Source of the DNA: Anaerolineales bacterium
GTDB taxonomy: Bacteria; Chloroflexota; Anaerolineae; Anaerolineales; UBA11579
NCBI GenBank assembly: GCA_026129305.1
Contig: JAHCII010000019.1
Location: 1 to 34,188 of the forward strand
Length of the DNA stretch: 34,188 nt
Reading direction: 5' to 3'
The notes under the pieces are model-generated. The model ran no database searches. It was given only the letters and a program-made list of their open reading frames with translations, and was not told the origin of the DNA. How positions within the stretch are numbered: the first letter of the stretch is position 1; every line of letters starts with the position of its first letter. Of this stretch, positions 1 through 9,423 are shown one piece after another. The position numbers and the translations under genes were made by a program.

Positions 1-86
1 GTCAGGCCAGAGCGCACATCTTCTTCCAAGTTGATGCGGATATGGTCGGCTTTGCGGGAGCTGGTGGTGGATTTTTTGGTCGGCAT
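1..86 (-). CDS. fni: Type 2 isopentenyl-diphosphate delta-isomerase, N-terminal fragment
   Basis: Only the first 28 codons are in the window; the gene runs off the left edge. The reverse-strand ATG at 86 is preceded by AAGGA with a 7-nt spacer. The peptide reads MPTKKSTTSSRKADHIRINL and continues EEDVRSGLT. The RKADHIRI...EEDV..GLT pattern matches my memory of the N-terminus of the FMN-dependent type 2 isomerase, which interconverts IPP and DMAPP in isoprenoid synthesis. It is divergent from the ATPase gene at 186, with about 100 bp of shared promoter region. The call rests on a short N-terminal match, so family membership is likely but not certain. Confidence 0.7.
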   Translation of the reverse strand, partial: MPTKKSTTSSRKADHIRINLEEDVRSGL

Positions 87-155
87 GGGCTTGTCCTTGG
101 TGGCGCGAGTCTACCAGCCGCCGAATCGGGTGTCAATTAAGCGCCAGTTAAGCGA

Positions 156-164
156 TGTTATCAT
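156..164 (+). promoter_or_regulatory. Extended -10 promoter of the HerA-like ATPase gene
   Basis: TGTTATCAT is an extended -10 (TG-n-TATCAT). Transcription would begin near 171, which excludes the GTG at 165 as a start. It leaves a 15-nt leader with GGAG (176-179) placed 6 nt before the ATG at 186. No clear -35 is visible. Confidence 0.5.
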
Positions 165-185
165 GTGGCGGATACGGAGTATGGC

Positions 186-2657
186 ATGAGCAAGGACAAG
201 CACTTTTATCTGGGCCGCCTGCGTGACCTGAAGGCGGGCAAGACCAGCAAAACCGATTTGATGTACGACCCGGATGATCTGGTCACGCACGGCGTCGTAT
301 TTGGCATGACCGGCTCCGGCAAGACTGGCTTGTGCATTGATCTTCTGGAAGAGGCTGCTCTGCAAAAGATCCCAGCCTTGGTGATCGACCCCAAGGGTGA
401 CATTACGAACGCCTTGCTGCACTTCCCTGAACTGCGCCCCCAAGACTTTGAGCCGTGGATCAACCCGGACGAGGCACGCCGTGAGGGCAAGAGCACCGCA
501 CAGCTGGCTGAACAAACCGCAGCGACCTGGAAACAAGGTTTGGCGGATTGGGGCATCGGCCCGGAGCGCATCCGCGCCCTGGACGAAGCGGCCGACTTCG
601 CCGTCTACACACCCGGCTCCACTGCGGGTCTGCCGGTCAGCATTCTGGCCTCGTTAGCTGCGCCAGACCTGGACTGGGCAGGCAACCAGGAGATTATCCG
701 TGAGCGGATCGCCTCCACAGCCACCGCCATCCTGGGGCTGGTGGGGCTCAAGGATATTGACCCGGTCAAGACGCGGGAGCACATCCTGCTGGCCAACCTG
801 TTTGAGTACGCTTGGTCCGCGGGACGCGACCTGAAGCTGGAGGATTTGATCCGCCAGGTGCAGAATCCGCCGTTGGAGAAGATCGGCATCCTCGATTTGG
901 ATAGCTTCTTCCCGGCGCGGGAACGCGCCGCACTGGCCTTGAAGCTCAACAATATTTTGGCCGCGCCCAGCTTCCAGGCCTGGCTGCAGGGCCAGCCGCT
1001 GGACATCGCCCAGCTGCTGTACGCGCCGGAAGGCAAGCCGCGCCACTGCATCTTCACGCTTAATCACCTGGCCGAGGCGGAGCGCATGTTCTTCGTCACC
1101 TTGTTGTACTCGGCGGTGGAAACCTGGATGTACGGCCAGAAGGGCAGCGGTTCGCTGAGGGCGATCGTCTACTTTGACGAGATCCACGGCTACCTGCCGC
1201 CGGTGGCTGCGCCACCCTCCAAGGCACCCATGCTGCGGATGCTCAAGCAGGCGCGTGCCTTCGGCGTAGGCCAACTGCTGGCGACGCAGAACCCGGTGGA
1301 CGTAGACTACAAGGCGTTGTCCAATGCAGGCACCTGGTTCATCGGCAAGCTGCAAACCGAGCGCGACAAGGAGCGCCTGCTGGACGGCTTGGAAGGCGCC
1401 CAGCACAGCAACTTCAAGCGTGCCGACTACGCCCGCATCATTTCCGGCCTCGGGAAACGCGTCTTCTTGCTGCACAATGTGCATGAAAAAGAGCCGGTAG
1501 TGTTTGAGACCCGCTGGGCGATGAACTACTTGCCTGGCCCGCTGACGCGCAGCCAGATCCCGGAATTGAATTCACTGAAAAGCAAAAAGAGTACGCCCGC
1601 TGCGCCCTCGCGTGCGGCCAGCCAGGCCAAAGGCGGGGCGGATAAGGAGAAGACCAAAATGGACGAGATCACCCTGAGCAAACCCATCGCCCCCTCTGGC
1701 GTGCAGGAAGTCTTTATGCCTGCCAGCCTGAGCCTGGAAGCCTCGGCGCAGGCCAACCGCCGCGAACTGCCGGCCGGCGCCAAGCGCATGGGGTACGTCT
1801 ACCGACCGGCGCTGATCGCCCAGGCGCAGGTGCGCTTCAGCCAGCGCAAGTACAACCTGGACTCTGAGATGCACAAGGCTGCCCTGGTGGACTATCTGGA
1901 TGGCCGCACGCTGCGCTGGGATGACTTTGAGCGCGAGCCACTTGATGAGCGCCGGCTGGAGGCGCGCCCTCTGGAAGACGCCAGTTTCGCTGAGTTGAAC
2001 GGCGCCCTGGCCGACGAAAAGCAGCTCAAGAGCCTGGAGCGCGAGTTCAGCGACTGGGTATACCGGGCCGGGGAGGCCCAGGTGTGGGCCAACGACGACC
2101 TGAAGGTTTACGGTGGGCCGGAGCTGAGCCGCGAGGAGTTCCTCCGGCTGACCCAGGCCGCCGCCGACACCAAACGGGACGACGAGATCGAGAAAGCCAG
2201 CAAGCAGATCGAGAAGAAACTGGATGCGCTGCAGAAGAAGCTGGCCAAGCACCGCTTGGGCCTGAGCCAGAAAGAACAGCGCGCGGCTGACCGCCGGCTG
2301 GAGGAATATGGCACTCACGCCGAGAACATCCTAAGCTTGTTTCTTGGCCGCCGCCGCACTCTGACCACTTCGCTGACCAAGCGCCGTTTGACCTCTGAGG
2401 CGGCTGCCAATGTGGAGGCGACCAAGGAAGAGATCAAACAGCTGGAGGCTGAAGCCACCGCGCTCAATGAAGAGGCCAAATCGCTGGTTGACGAGATCGA
2501 TGCCCGCTGGGATGAGGTCGCCCAGCGTATCACCCAGATCGGCGTGCAGCCCACGCGCAGTGATGTGTTTGTCAGCCTGTTTGGCATCGTTTGGCTGCCG
2601 CATCACCTGGTGGATGTGGGCGGCCGCTCAGTGGAAATTCCCGCCTTTCAGGCGTAA
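186..2657 (+). CDS. HerA/FtsK-superfamily ATPase (DUF87/DUF853-like)
   Basis: This 823-residue P-loop ATPase resembles bacterial HerA-type DNA translocases/helicases of the VirB4-FtsK-HerA group. Walker A is GMTGSGKT at residues 40-47, followed by ALVIDPKGD (a HerA-like second strand). A Walker B-like IVYFDEIHGYLPP lies near residue 325, followed by TQNP and an IGKLQTERDKERLLDGL segment typical of hexameric pumping ATPases. Residues from about 640 to 770 are charged and helical, probably coiled coil. I chose the ATG at 186 over the in-frame GTG at 165 because GGAG sits 6 nt before it and the extended -10 overlaps the GTG. No nuclease partner (NurA) is adjacent, so its role in DNA processing or conjugation-like pumping is unknown. 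It appears monocistronic; acpP downstream has its own promoter. Confidence 0.85.
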   Translation: MSKDKHFYLGRLRDLKAGKTSKTDLMYDPDDLVTHGVVFGMTGSGKTGLCIDLLEEAALQKIPALVIDPKGDITNALLHFPELRPQDFEPWINPDEARREGKSTAQLAEQTAATWKQGLADWGIGPERIRALDEAADFAVYTPGSTAGLPVSILASLAAPDLDWAGNQEIIRERIASTATAILGLVGLKDIDPVKTREHILLANLFEYAWSAGRDLKLEDLIRQVQNPPLEKIGILDLDSFFPARERAALALKLNNILAAPSFQAWLQGQPLDIAQLLYAPEGKPRHCIFTLNHLAEAERMFFVTLLYSAVETWMYGQKGSGSLRAIVYFDEIHGYLPPVAAPPSKAPMLRMLKQARAFGVGQLLATQNPVDVDYKALSNAGTWFIGKLQTERDKERLLDGLEGAQHSNFKRADYARIISGLGKRVFLLHNVHEKEPVVFETRWAMNYLPGPLTRSQIPELNSLKSKKSTPAAPSRAASQAKGGADKEKTKMDEITLSKPIAPSGVQEVFMPASLSLEASAQANRRELPAGAKRMGYVYRPALIAQAQVRFSQRKYNLDSEMHKAALVDYLDGRTLRWDDFEREPLDERRLEARPLEDASFAELNGALADEKQLKSLEREFSDWVYRAGEAQVWANDDLKVYGGPELSREEFLRLTQAAADTKRDDEIEKASKQIEKKLDALQKKLAKHRLGLSQKEQRAADRRLEEYGTHAENILSLFLGRRRTLTTSLTKRRLTSEAAANVEATKEEIKQLEAEATALNEEAKSLVDEIDARWDEVAQRITQIGVQPTRSDVFVSLFGIVWLPHHLVDVGGRSVEIPAFQA

Positions 2658-2720
2658 CTTTCCCCACGAGCGAGTGTTCCTGTGTCTGAAAGGTGCAGTT
2701 GCCGCTGCGCCCTGGCTTGC

Positions 2721-2748
2721 TTGACAAGCCACCCTTGATAGGTACAAT
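2721..2748 (+). promoter_or_regulatory. Sigma70-type promoter of acpP
   Basis: TTGACA at 2721-2726 and TACAAT at 2743-2748 are separated by 16 bp, giving a start near 2755. This is one of the best matches to consensus in the window, as expected for an abundant protein. Confidence 0.75.
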
Positions 2749-2778
2749 TGCCCAGTTTGATAGCTTAGGAGGCTTGAA

Positions 2779-3015
2779 GTGGCAGACACGTTTGAACAAG
2801 TGAAGGGCACCATTATCGAATTGCTCGGTGTTGATGAAGCCAAGGTCACCCGCGAAGCTCGCTTCCGTGAGGATCTGGAAGCTGACTCGCTGGATATTGT
2901 CGAACTGATCATGGCTCTCGAAGACAAGATGAGCATTGAGATCTCCGACGAAGACGCCCAAGGCATCACCACCGTGGGTCACGCCGTGGACTACATTGAG
3001 GCCCAGAAGAAGTAA
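2779..3015 (+). CDS. acpP: Acyl carrier protein
   Basis: At 78 residues this is the usual length for ACP. The 4'-phosphopantetheine attachment motif is DSLD with Ser37, followed by [20 protein letters not shown], the acidic helix II that docks partner enzymes. It carries acyl chains in fatty acid and phospholipid synthesis in the cytoplasm. The start is GTG, fixed by AGGAGG at 2767-2772 with a 6-nt spacer. It is flanked by its own promoter (2721-2748) and a strong terminator (3034-3062), so it is a single-gene transcript and not part of a fab operon here. Confidence 0.96.
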   Translation: MADTFEQVKGTIIELLGVDEAKVTREARFREDLEADSLDIVELIMALEDKMSIEISDEDAQGITTVGHAVDYIEAQKK

Positions 3016-3033
3016 GTCTCTTCCTCCGCCATC

Positions 3034-3062
3034 AAAAAGCGCAGCTTAGGCTGCGCTTTTTT
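3034..3062 (+). terminator. Intrinsic terminator after acpP
   Basis: A 12-bp perfect stem (3034-3045 with 3050-3061, core GCGCAGC/GCTGCGC) with loop TTAG ends in a run of six T. It begins 18 bp after the acpP stop codon. Confidence 0.9.
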
Positions 3063-3090
3063 GTTGCCCGCCAGCAAACAAGGGTATTAT
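3061..3090 (+). promoter_or_regulatory. Promoter of the alpha/beta hydrolase gene
   Basis: TTGTTG (3061-3066) and TATTAT (3085-3090) are spaced by 18 bp. The predicted start is near 3097, which is also a GTG in the hydrolase frame, so the mRNA may be leaderless. Confidence 0.5.
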
Positions 3091-3096
3091 CTGCCA

Positions 3097-3757
3097 GTGT
3101 TTCCCGAAATGTTGACAGATCTGGAATTGGATGGCTGGACACTGAAGGTGCGCCCGCCGCTGGACGGCTCTGAACCGCGCCGGGTGGTGTGGATGATCCA
3201 CGGCTGGACTGGTGATGAGCGCTCGATGTGGGTCTTCGCGGGGCGCATGCCCAAGGATGCCCTGCTGTTGGCGCCGCGGGCGCCGTACCCTTCGCAGCAC
3301 GCTGAGTTGGATGGCTACAGCTGGGTCATGCAGCGCTCCGGTGAATTCAGCCCGCTGCCGGCCTTTCAACCCGCTCTGGAAAGCTTTGGCGGCCTGGTGA
3401 CCGCGGCTGCGACTCATTATCCCAGTGGGGACTTCACGCGCGTCGGCTTTATCGGCTTTAGCCAGGGGGCGGCCTTTAGCTTCGCCTGGGCCCTAAGCCA
3501 GCCGCAGCGCGTCAGCCGGCTGGCGGCGCTGGCCGGCTTTTTGCCGGGCGGCGCAGAAAGCCGGCTGGCCGGGTTGGCTGGGCTGCCCGTCTTCATCGCG
3601 CATGGCACCCAGGATGAGACTGTGCCCGTCAGCCTGGCCCGCCAGGCTGAGGAGCAGTTAACCGCCGCCGGTGCCCAAGTGCAGTATTGCGAAGGCGAGA
3701 CGGGCCACAAGTTGGCCGCCGAGTGCGCCCGCCAGCTGGCCGAATTCATGGCCGTTG

Positions 3758-3762
<5 letters not shown>
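3097..3762 (+). CDS. Alpha/beta hydrolase, phospholipase/carboxylesterase family
   Basis: A serine hydrolase of about 220 residues resembling the PF02230 carboxylesterase/phospholipase group. The nucleophile elbow is GFSQGA, with Ser118 counted from the ATG at 3109. The acid is in HGTQDETVP and the base in the C-terminal TGHKLA, completing the triad. WMIHGWTGDE near the N-terminus forms the oxyanion side. There is no signal peptide, so it is cytoplasmic. The start could be GTG 3097, placed 6 nt after a -10 hexamer as in other leaderless genes here, or ATG 3109; neither has a Shine-Dalgarno. The stop codon lies inside the -10 hexamer of ligA. The natural substrate cannot be read from the sequence. 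Confidence 0.85.
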
Positions 3763-5799
<2,037 letters not shown>

Positions 5800-5976
5800 G
5801 CACTCACCGCCAACAACATCAGCTTCTATCGTGCTTGTAGATTTCTGTAACTTTGCTTTGACCCTGGTTGAATTCGTAGTTAACCGCGGCGCATTTTCTT
5901 TCTCCACCATCAGCATAGATTTTTGACCACGCTGCTCCTACACTCTGCGTACATTCACTACGCTTTGAGGAGCAGC
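5800..5976. other. Intergenic region between ligA and the flavodoxin gene
   Basis: This 177-bp region is AT-rich compared with its surroundings. It contains TTGACC at 5858 and 5923, but neither has a well-spaced -10 partner, so I do not call a promoter. No hairpin terminator is evident after ligA. Confidence 0.4.
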
Positions 5977-6507
5977 ATGGCAAAGATTGGTTTGTTTTTT
6001 GGTTCGTCCACCGGCAATACGGAAAATGCCGCCGAGCTGATTCAGAAAGACTTGCAGCAACGCGGTTTGGAAGTGGACCTGTTCAATGTGATGGCTGACC
6101 CGGTCAGCAAGATGCAGGAGTACGACTGCCTGGTTTTGGGCATCCCCACCTGGGATATTGGCGAATTGCAGGAAGACTGGAAGAACAACTGGGACGAGCT
6201 GGACAGCCTGCAACTGGCTGGAAAAAAGGCGGCCTTGTTTGGGCAGGGCGACCAGCGCGGCTACCCGGCCACTTTCCAGGATTGCCTGGGCCTGCTGGGC
6301 AATAAGCTGCGCGAACGCGGCGCCATGCTGGTAGGTTTCACTTCCACTGATGGCTTTGAATTTGATGAGTCGCTGGGTGTCGAAGATGGCAAATTCATGG
6401 GCTTGTCCCTCGACGACGACAACCAGCGCGAACTGACCGAGGGTCGGGTGGCCGCTTGGGTGGAACAACTGGTGGCCGAGTTCAATCTGGCGGCACAGGC
6501 AGGTTAG
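5977..6507 (+). CDS. fldA: Flavodoxin, long-chain type
   Basis: A 176-residue FMN electron carrier. The phosphate-binding loop is GSSTGNTENAAE near the N-terminus. Aromatic isoalloxazine-flanking loops follow in GIPTWDIGELQEDW and GQGDQRGYP. The insertion seen in long-chain flavodoxins is present (around GFTSTDGFEFDESLGVEDGKFMGL). It transfers low-potential electrons, for example to radical SAM enzymes or ribonucleotide reductase activation. ATG 5977 is chosen because GAGGAG lies directly upstream (5967-5972). The stop is one base before the next ATG, so the two genes are almost certainly cotranscribed and coupled. Confidence 0.95.
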   Translation: MAKIGLFFGSSTGNTENAAELIQKDLQQRGLEVDLFNVMADPVSKMQEYDCLVLGIPTWDIGELQEDWKNNWDELDSLQLAGKKAALFGQGDQRGYPATFQDCLGLLGNKLRERGAMLVGFTSTDGFEFDESLGVEDGKFMGLSLDDDNQRELTEGRVAAWVEQLVAEFNLAAQAG

Positions 6508-6508
6508 C

Positions 6509-6925
6509 ATGTCTCACCACCAGCGTACGATCGCCAAGCTGGACGCGTTCCATACGGTCGCGCTTTGCAACCATAATGCGCTACACCTGAATTGGGGTTC
6601 GCTTTCTGTGCACATCCCGCGCCATAATTTTCAGCAGTTGGCGCAGATGCTGCATCAGGTCACGATCGGTTCTGCTCGTCAGCAGTTGAGCAATCCGTCC
6701 TGCCGGCTGAATCAGGACAGCAAAGGCAATTTTGAATTGCGCTTTCCCGATCTGGCGCTCTACTTAAGTGCCAACGATATGCTGCAGTTGGTGCTGCTGG
6801 TGGAAGAAGCCGTGCTGGCCCTGGGAGAACAGGACCAGTTTGAGGCACTTGAATACCCCACGGGACCAGTCTTGGTGGAAGCCCGGCCTTGGAGCAGTGG
6901 CCGTTACCGGCCCTCCATGAATTAA
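6509..6925 (+). CDS. Hypothetical protein coupled to flavodoxin
   Basis: A 138-residue soluble protein I do not recognise. It starts MSHHQRTIAKLDAFHTV and has three parts: an N-terminal beta-rich segment (HNALHLNWGSLSVHIP), an amphipathic helix (QQLAQMLHQV), and a segment FELRFPDLALYLSANDMLQLVLLVEEAV that looks like a strand-helix unit. It has one cysteine near the N-terminus and one in the middle, too few for a cluster. The ATG follows the flavodoxin stop after a single base, so expression is coupled. A flavodoxin partner or regulator is conceivable, but nothing in the sequence shows it. Confidence 0.7.
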   Translation: MSHHQRTIAKLDAFHTVALCNHNALHLNWGSLSVHIPRHNFQQLAQMLHQVTIGSARQQLSNPSCRLNQDSKGNFELRFPDLALYLSANDMLQLVLLVEEAVLALGEQDQFEALEYPTGPVLVEARPWSSGRYRPSMN

Positions 6926-6963
6926 CCTGCAGTAGACAGGTGCATCCAACAGATGGAGTTTAG

Positions 6964-6989
6964 CAGGGCGGGCCGGCTGGCCCGCCCTG
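6964..6989 (+). other. GC-rich hairpin after the flavodoxin operon
   Basis: An 11-bp perfect stem (6964-6974 with 6979-6989) with loop GGCT lies 39 bp after the stop codon. There is no T-run, so it is either a weak terminator or an mRNA 3'-end protecting structure. Confidence 0.5.
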
Positions 6990-7001
6990 TACGTTGCTCG
7001 G

Positions 7002-7030
7002 TTGACAGCCCGCACCGCCTAAGCTAAACT
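7002..7030 (+). promoter_or_regulatory. Sigma70-type promoter of the oxoamine synthase gene
   Basis: TTGACA (7002-7007) and TAAACT (7025-7030) have a 17-bp spacer. Transcription would start near 7037, leaving an 18-nt leader containing AGGAGA (7045-7050) just before the ATG. Confidence 0.8.
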
Positions 7031-7054
7031 CACTCTCAGTTTCCAGGAGAGTAG

Positions 7055-8263
7055 ATGAATTTTCCACGAATTGAAGACAATGTCACCAAGCGAATTGACG
7101 CCATATTGCAACGCGTCAGCTTGGCGCAGGACGCGGATCTCTACCATTACAACCAGCCTATTACGGAACTGCGCGGTGGGGCGCGTGTGTTGGTACATGG
7201 CCGCGAGATGGGCATGTTCGCCTCTTACAGCTATTTGGGCCTGATCGGCCACCCCAAGATTAATAAAGCGGCCAAGGCTGCGATTGACAAGTACGGCACG
7301 GGTACGCACGGCGTGCGCAGCCTGGCCGGCACGCTGGAACTGCATGAGGAACTGGAGCAGACCATTTCCAGCTTCAAGAATGCCGAAGCGGCGATTACCT
7401 ATACTTCAGGCTACGCCACCAATCTGACCGTGGTCTCGACCATGTTGGGGCGCCACGATTACGTGTTTTCTGACAAGCTCAATCACGCCAGCATTGTGGA
7501 CGGTTGTATGATGTCTGGGGCACGTTTTGTGCGCTTCAAGCACAATGATCTGGATGACCTGCAGCGCCGCTTGGAGGAAGCGCCGACCAATGCCACCAAG
7601 ATGGTGATCGCCGACTCGGTCTTCAGCATGGACGGTGATGTGATTGACCTGCCGCGCATCGTGGAGCTTTCTCGCAAGCATCATGCCTGGCTGATGATCG
7701 ATGAAGCGCACTCGGTTGGCGTGCTCGGCGCCACCGGCCGAGGCATTGAAGAGCACTATGGCATGGACGATGTGATCGATATCAAGATGGGCACGCTGAG
7801 CAAGACCATCCCTTCGGTCGGTGGGTACATCGCCGGCAAGAAGGATGTGATCAATTTCTTGCGGCATGCCAGCCGGGCCTACATTTTCTCGGCAGCGCTG
7901 CCGCCGGCGCAGGCCGCCGCAGCCAATGCCGCTTTCCAGGTCATCCTGGAAGAGCCGGAGCGCATGCAGCGCTTGTGGGCCAATTCCAAACAGTTCATTG
8001 AAGGCATCAAGAGCCGCGGTTTTGACACCCTGCAAACCGAGACGGCGATTGTGCCGGTGGTGTGCGGCACCGACGAGCTGGCTTACGCCATGACCCGTGA
8101 GGTGCAGAACAAGGATGTCTTCGTGCTGCCTGTGGTCTCGCCGGCAGTGCCGGAAGGTCTCTCGCGTCTGCGCGCCACGGTCACCGCCGCCCACGAACCC
8201 GAAGAGATCGAGCACGCCATGGACATCATCGCTGAGGCGGGCAAGAAGCTGGGCGTGATCTAA
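7055..8263 (+). CDS. Alpha-oxoamine synthase family PLP enzyme (KBL/AONS/SPT-like)
   Basis: A 402-residue fold type I PLP enzyme. Family landmarks are GTGTHGVRSLAGTLELHEELE, TSGYATNLT, NHASIVDG (His stacking on PLP), DSVFSMDGD, IDEAHSVGVLG (Asp to the pyridine N) and GTLSKTIPSVGGYIAG with the Schiff-base Lys250. Family members decarboxylatively condense an amino acid with an acyl thioester. Candidates are 2-amino-3-ketobutyrate CoA ligase, 8-amino-7-oxononanoate synthase and serine palmitoyltransferase. The THGVRSLAGT segment departs from the textbook KBL and BioF forms as I remember them, so I leave the substrate open. AGGAGA precedes the ATG. The gene is alone between its own promoter and a terminator. 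Confidence 0.88.
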   Translation: MNFPRIEDNVTKRIDAILQRVSLAQDADLYHYNQPITELRGGARVLVHGREMGMFASYSYLGLIGHPKINKAAKAAIDKYGTGTHGVRSLAGTLELHEELEQTISSFKNAEAAITYTSGYATNLTVVSTMLGRHDYVFSDKLNHASIVDGCMMSGARFVRFKHNDLDDLQRRLEEAPTNATKMVIADSVFSMDGDVIDLPRIVELSRKHHAWLMIDEAHSVGVLGATGRGIEEHYGMDDVIDIKMGTLSKTIPSVGGYIAGKKDVINFLRHASRAYIFSAALPPAQAAAANAAFQVILEEPERMQRLWANSKQFIEGIKSRGFDTLQTETAIVPVVCGTDELAYAMTREVQNKDVFVLPVVSPAVPEGLSRLRATVTAAHEPEEIEHAMDIIAEAGKKLGVI

Positions 8264-8289
8264 CGAGTCCCTGCAAGATACAGCTACTA

Positions 8290-8318
8290 AAACGGCCTGC
8301 GCTCAGCGCAGGCCGTTT
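8290..8318. terminator. Bidirectional terminator between convergent genes
   Basis: A 13-bp perfect stem (8290-8302 with 8306-8318, core ACGGCCTGCGC) has a 3-nt loop. The A/T flanks allow termination in both directions. The loop TCA is, on the minus strand, the TGA stop codon of the winged-helix gene. Confidence 0.8.
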
Positions 8319-9382
8319 ATCTTGTGCAGTGCAGCGCCCAGGTAGAGGGCATAGCCTTCAGCGGCTTCTTGCAGCTGGCGGGTTTGCCGGGTGTTTAGCG
8401 GGGCGAAGGGCGCCGCCTCAAAGGTGAGCCGGTTTTTGTTGAACGTGCGTTTCCAGGTGCCCAGAACCTGACCGTCCTGCACCATCACGGCCTGGATCAG
8501 GCCGTTCTTGTACGGCATCAGCGCGCCGGTCAGGTCGGGCGGGACCACCATGGAACGGTCTTGGTAGCCCACGATGAATTCATCAAAGGCGGGCAGCAGG
8601 CAGAAGCCCTTGGCCTTCTGCGGTTCTCCGCCCATCCAATAGCTCGTCCCATCGACGACTTCATGCTCCAGTTCTGGACGGATCATTTCGTGAGCGCTTT
8701 TACCTTGCTTCACGCTCAGCCCGCTCCACCAGATCCAATCTTCCACCCGAGCCGGCCCATGGCTACGGAAATAGCGCCGGGCCAGTTCGGCCAGGGCGTC
8801 TTGCTCGTTGAGTTGGATGGGGTTAGGAGCCCAGTCCGCCAGCCAGGCGAAAGTGGGCTGCCTGCCGCTCAGCGGCCCCATGCACAGCAATCCGCGCAGG
8901 CCGGCATGGGCCAGCAAGTGATAGCCGCGCTGGGCGGCCGTGGGCAGGCCGGCTGCCTCCAGCCGGGCATAGAGTTGATTGCGCTCCAGCAGGTGGCCGC
9001 CCTCCAGTGCTTGCTGCAGCACAATGATGCTTTTATCCAGTTCGGCCGGCCCCAGCTGCTCGGCCTGCAGCAGGCGGTTGCCGGCGGCCAGCGGTCGTGG
9101 CGAGACCAACCGCGTGACCCAGGCGGCGTCGGGTGCGGGCAGCAGGTGAATGGTGCCGCGCAGGCTCCACACACGCAGCACCTGCTTGCTGGCGATCAGC
9201 GCTTCGATCTGGGCCTGACTGGGCTGGGCAGCCAGGCGCCGCGCGGCGGCGTACTTGACCGCAGCGTAATCCTGAGCCTGCATGGCGCCCATGTGGGTCA
9301 GCAGTTCCAGCAGGCTGCCCGGGTGAGGGTAGTGAATGCGCTGGCTGCTCAGGCGCAGGGCGCCGATTGGATTGGTTGGCAT
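8303..9382 (-). CDS. Winged-helix DNA-binding protein (HTH_42/YcaQ-AlkX-like)
   Basis: A 359-residue protein matching the PF06224 winged-helix family, which includes the DNA glycosylases AlkX/YcaQ and AlkZ. Supporting segments are THMGAMQAQDYAAVKYAAARR (a Q-x-Q motif, in the position where AlkZ-type enzymes have their catalytic QxQ/QxD), LRVWSLRGTIHLL, and C-terminal LLPAFDEFIVGYQDRS and KNGLIQAVMVQDGQVLGTWKR. A role in removing bulky or crosslinked alkyl bases is plausible from the family but not shown here. The ATG lies 6 nt after a TAGAAT -10 hexamer with no Shine-Dalgarno. It is divergent from the RlmI-like gene with 41 bp between the starts. Confidence 0.82.
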   Translation of the reverse strand: MPTNPIGALRLSSQRIHYPHPGSLLELLTHMGAMQAQDYAAVKYAAARRLAAQPSQAQIEALIASKQVLRVWSLRGTIHLLPAPDAAWVTRLVSPRPLAAGNRLLQAEQLGPAELDKSIIVLQQALEGGHLLERNQLYARLEAAGLPTAAQRGYHLLAHAGLRGLLCMGPLSGRQPTFAWLADWAPNPIQLNEQDALAELARRYFRSHGPARVEDWIWWSGLSVKQGKSAHEMIRPELEHEVVDGTSYWMGGEPQKAKGFCLLPAFDEFIVGYQDRSMVVPPDLTGALMPYKNGLIQAVMVQDGQVLGTWKRTFNKNRLTFEAAPFAPLNTRQTRQLQEAAEGYALYLGAALHKINGLR

Positions 9383-9388
9383 TTCAGT

Positions 9389-9394
9389 ATTCTA
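9389..9394 (-). promoter_or_regulatory. -10 box of the winged-helix gene
   Basis: On the minus strand this reads TAGAAT, 6 nt before the ATG at 9382. The transcript would start at or next to the start codon. No convincing -35. Confidence 0.4.
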
Positions 9395-9411
9395 CTTGCA
9401 GCGAGATGGCG

Positions 9412-9417
9412 TATCAT
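9412..9417 (+). promoter_or_regulatory. -10 box of the RlmI-like gene
   Basis: TATCAT lies 6 nt before the GTG at 9424, so the mRNA is likely leaderless. It overlaps the divergent promoter of the winged-helix gene. Confidence 0.4.
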
Positions 9418-9423
9418 CGGTCC

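Noticed and set aside
165..185. GTG at 165 as the start of the HerA-like ATPase
   Set aside because: It overlaps the extended -10 hexamer and lacks a Shine-Dalgarno, whereas ATG 186 has GGAG at correct spacing.
5858..5955. TTGACC hexamers upstream of flavodoxin as promoters
   Set aside because: No -10 match at 16-18 bp spacing follows either one.
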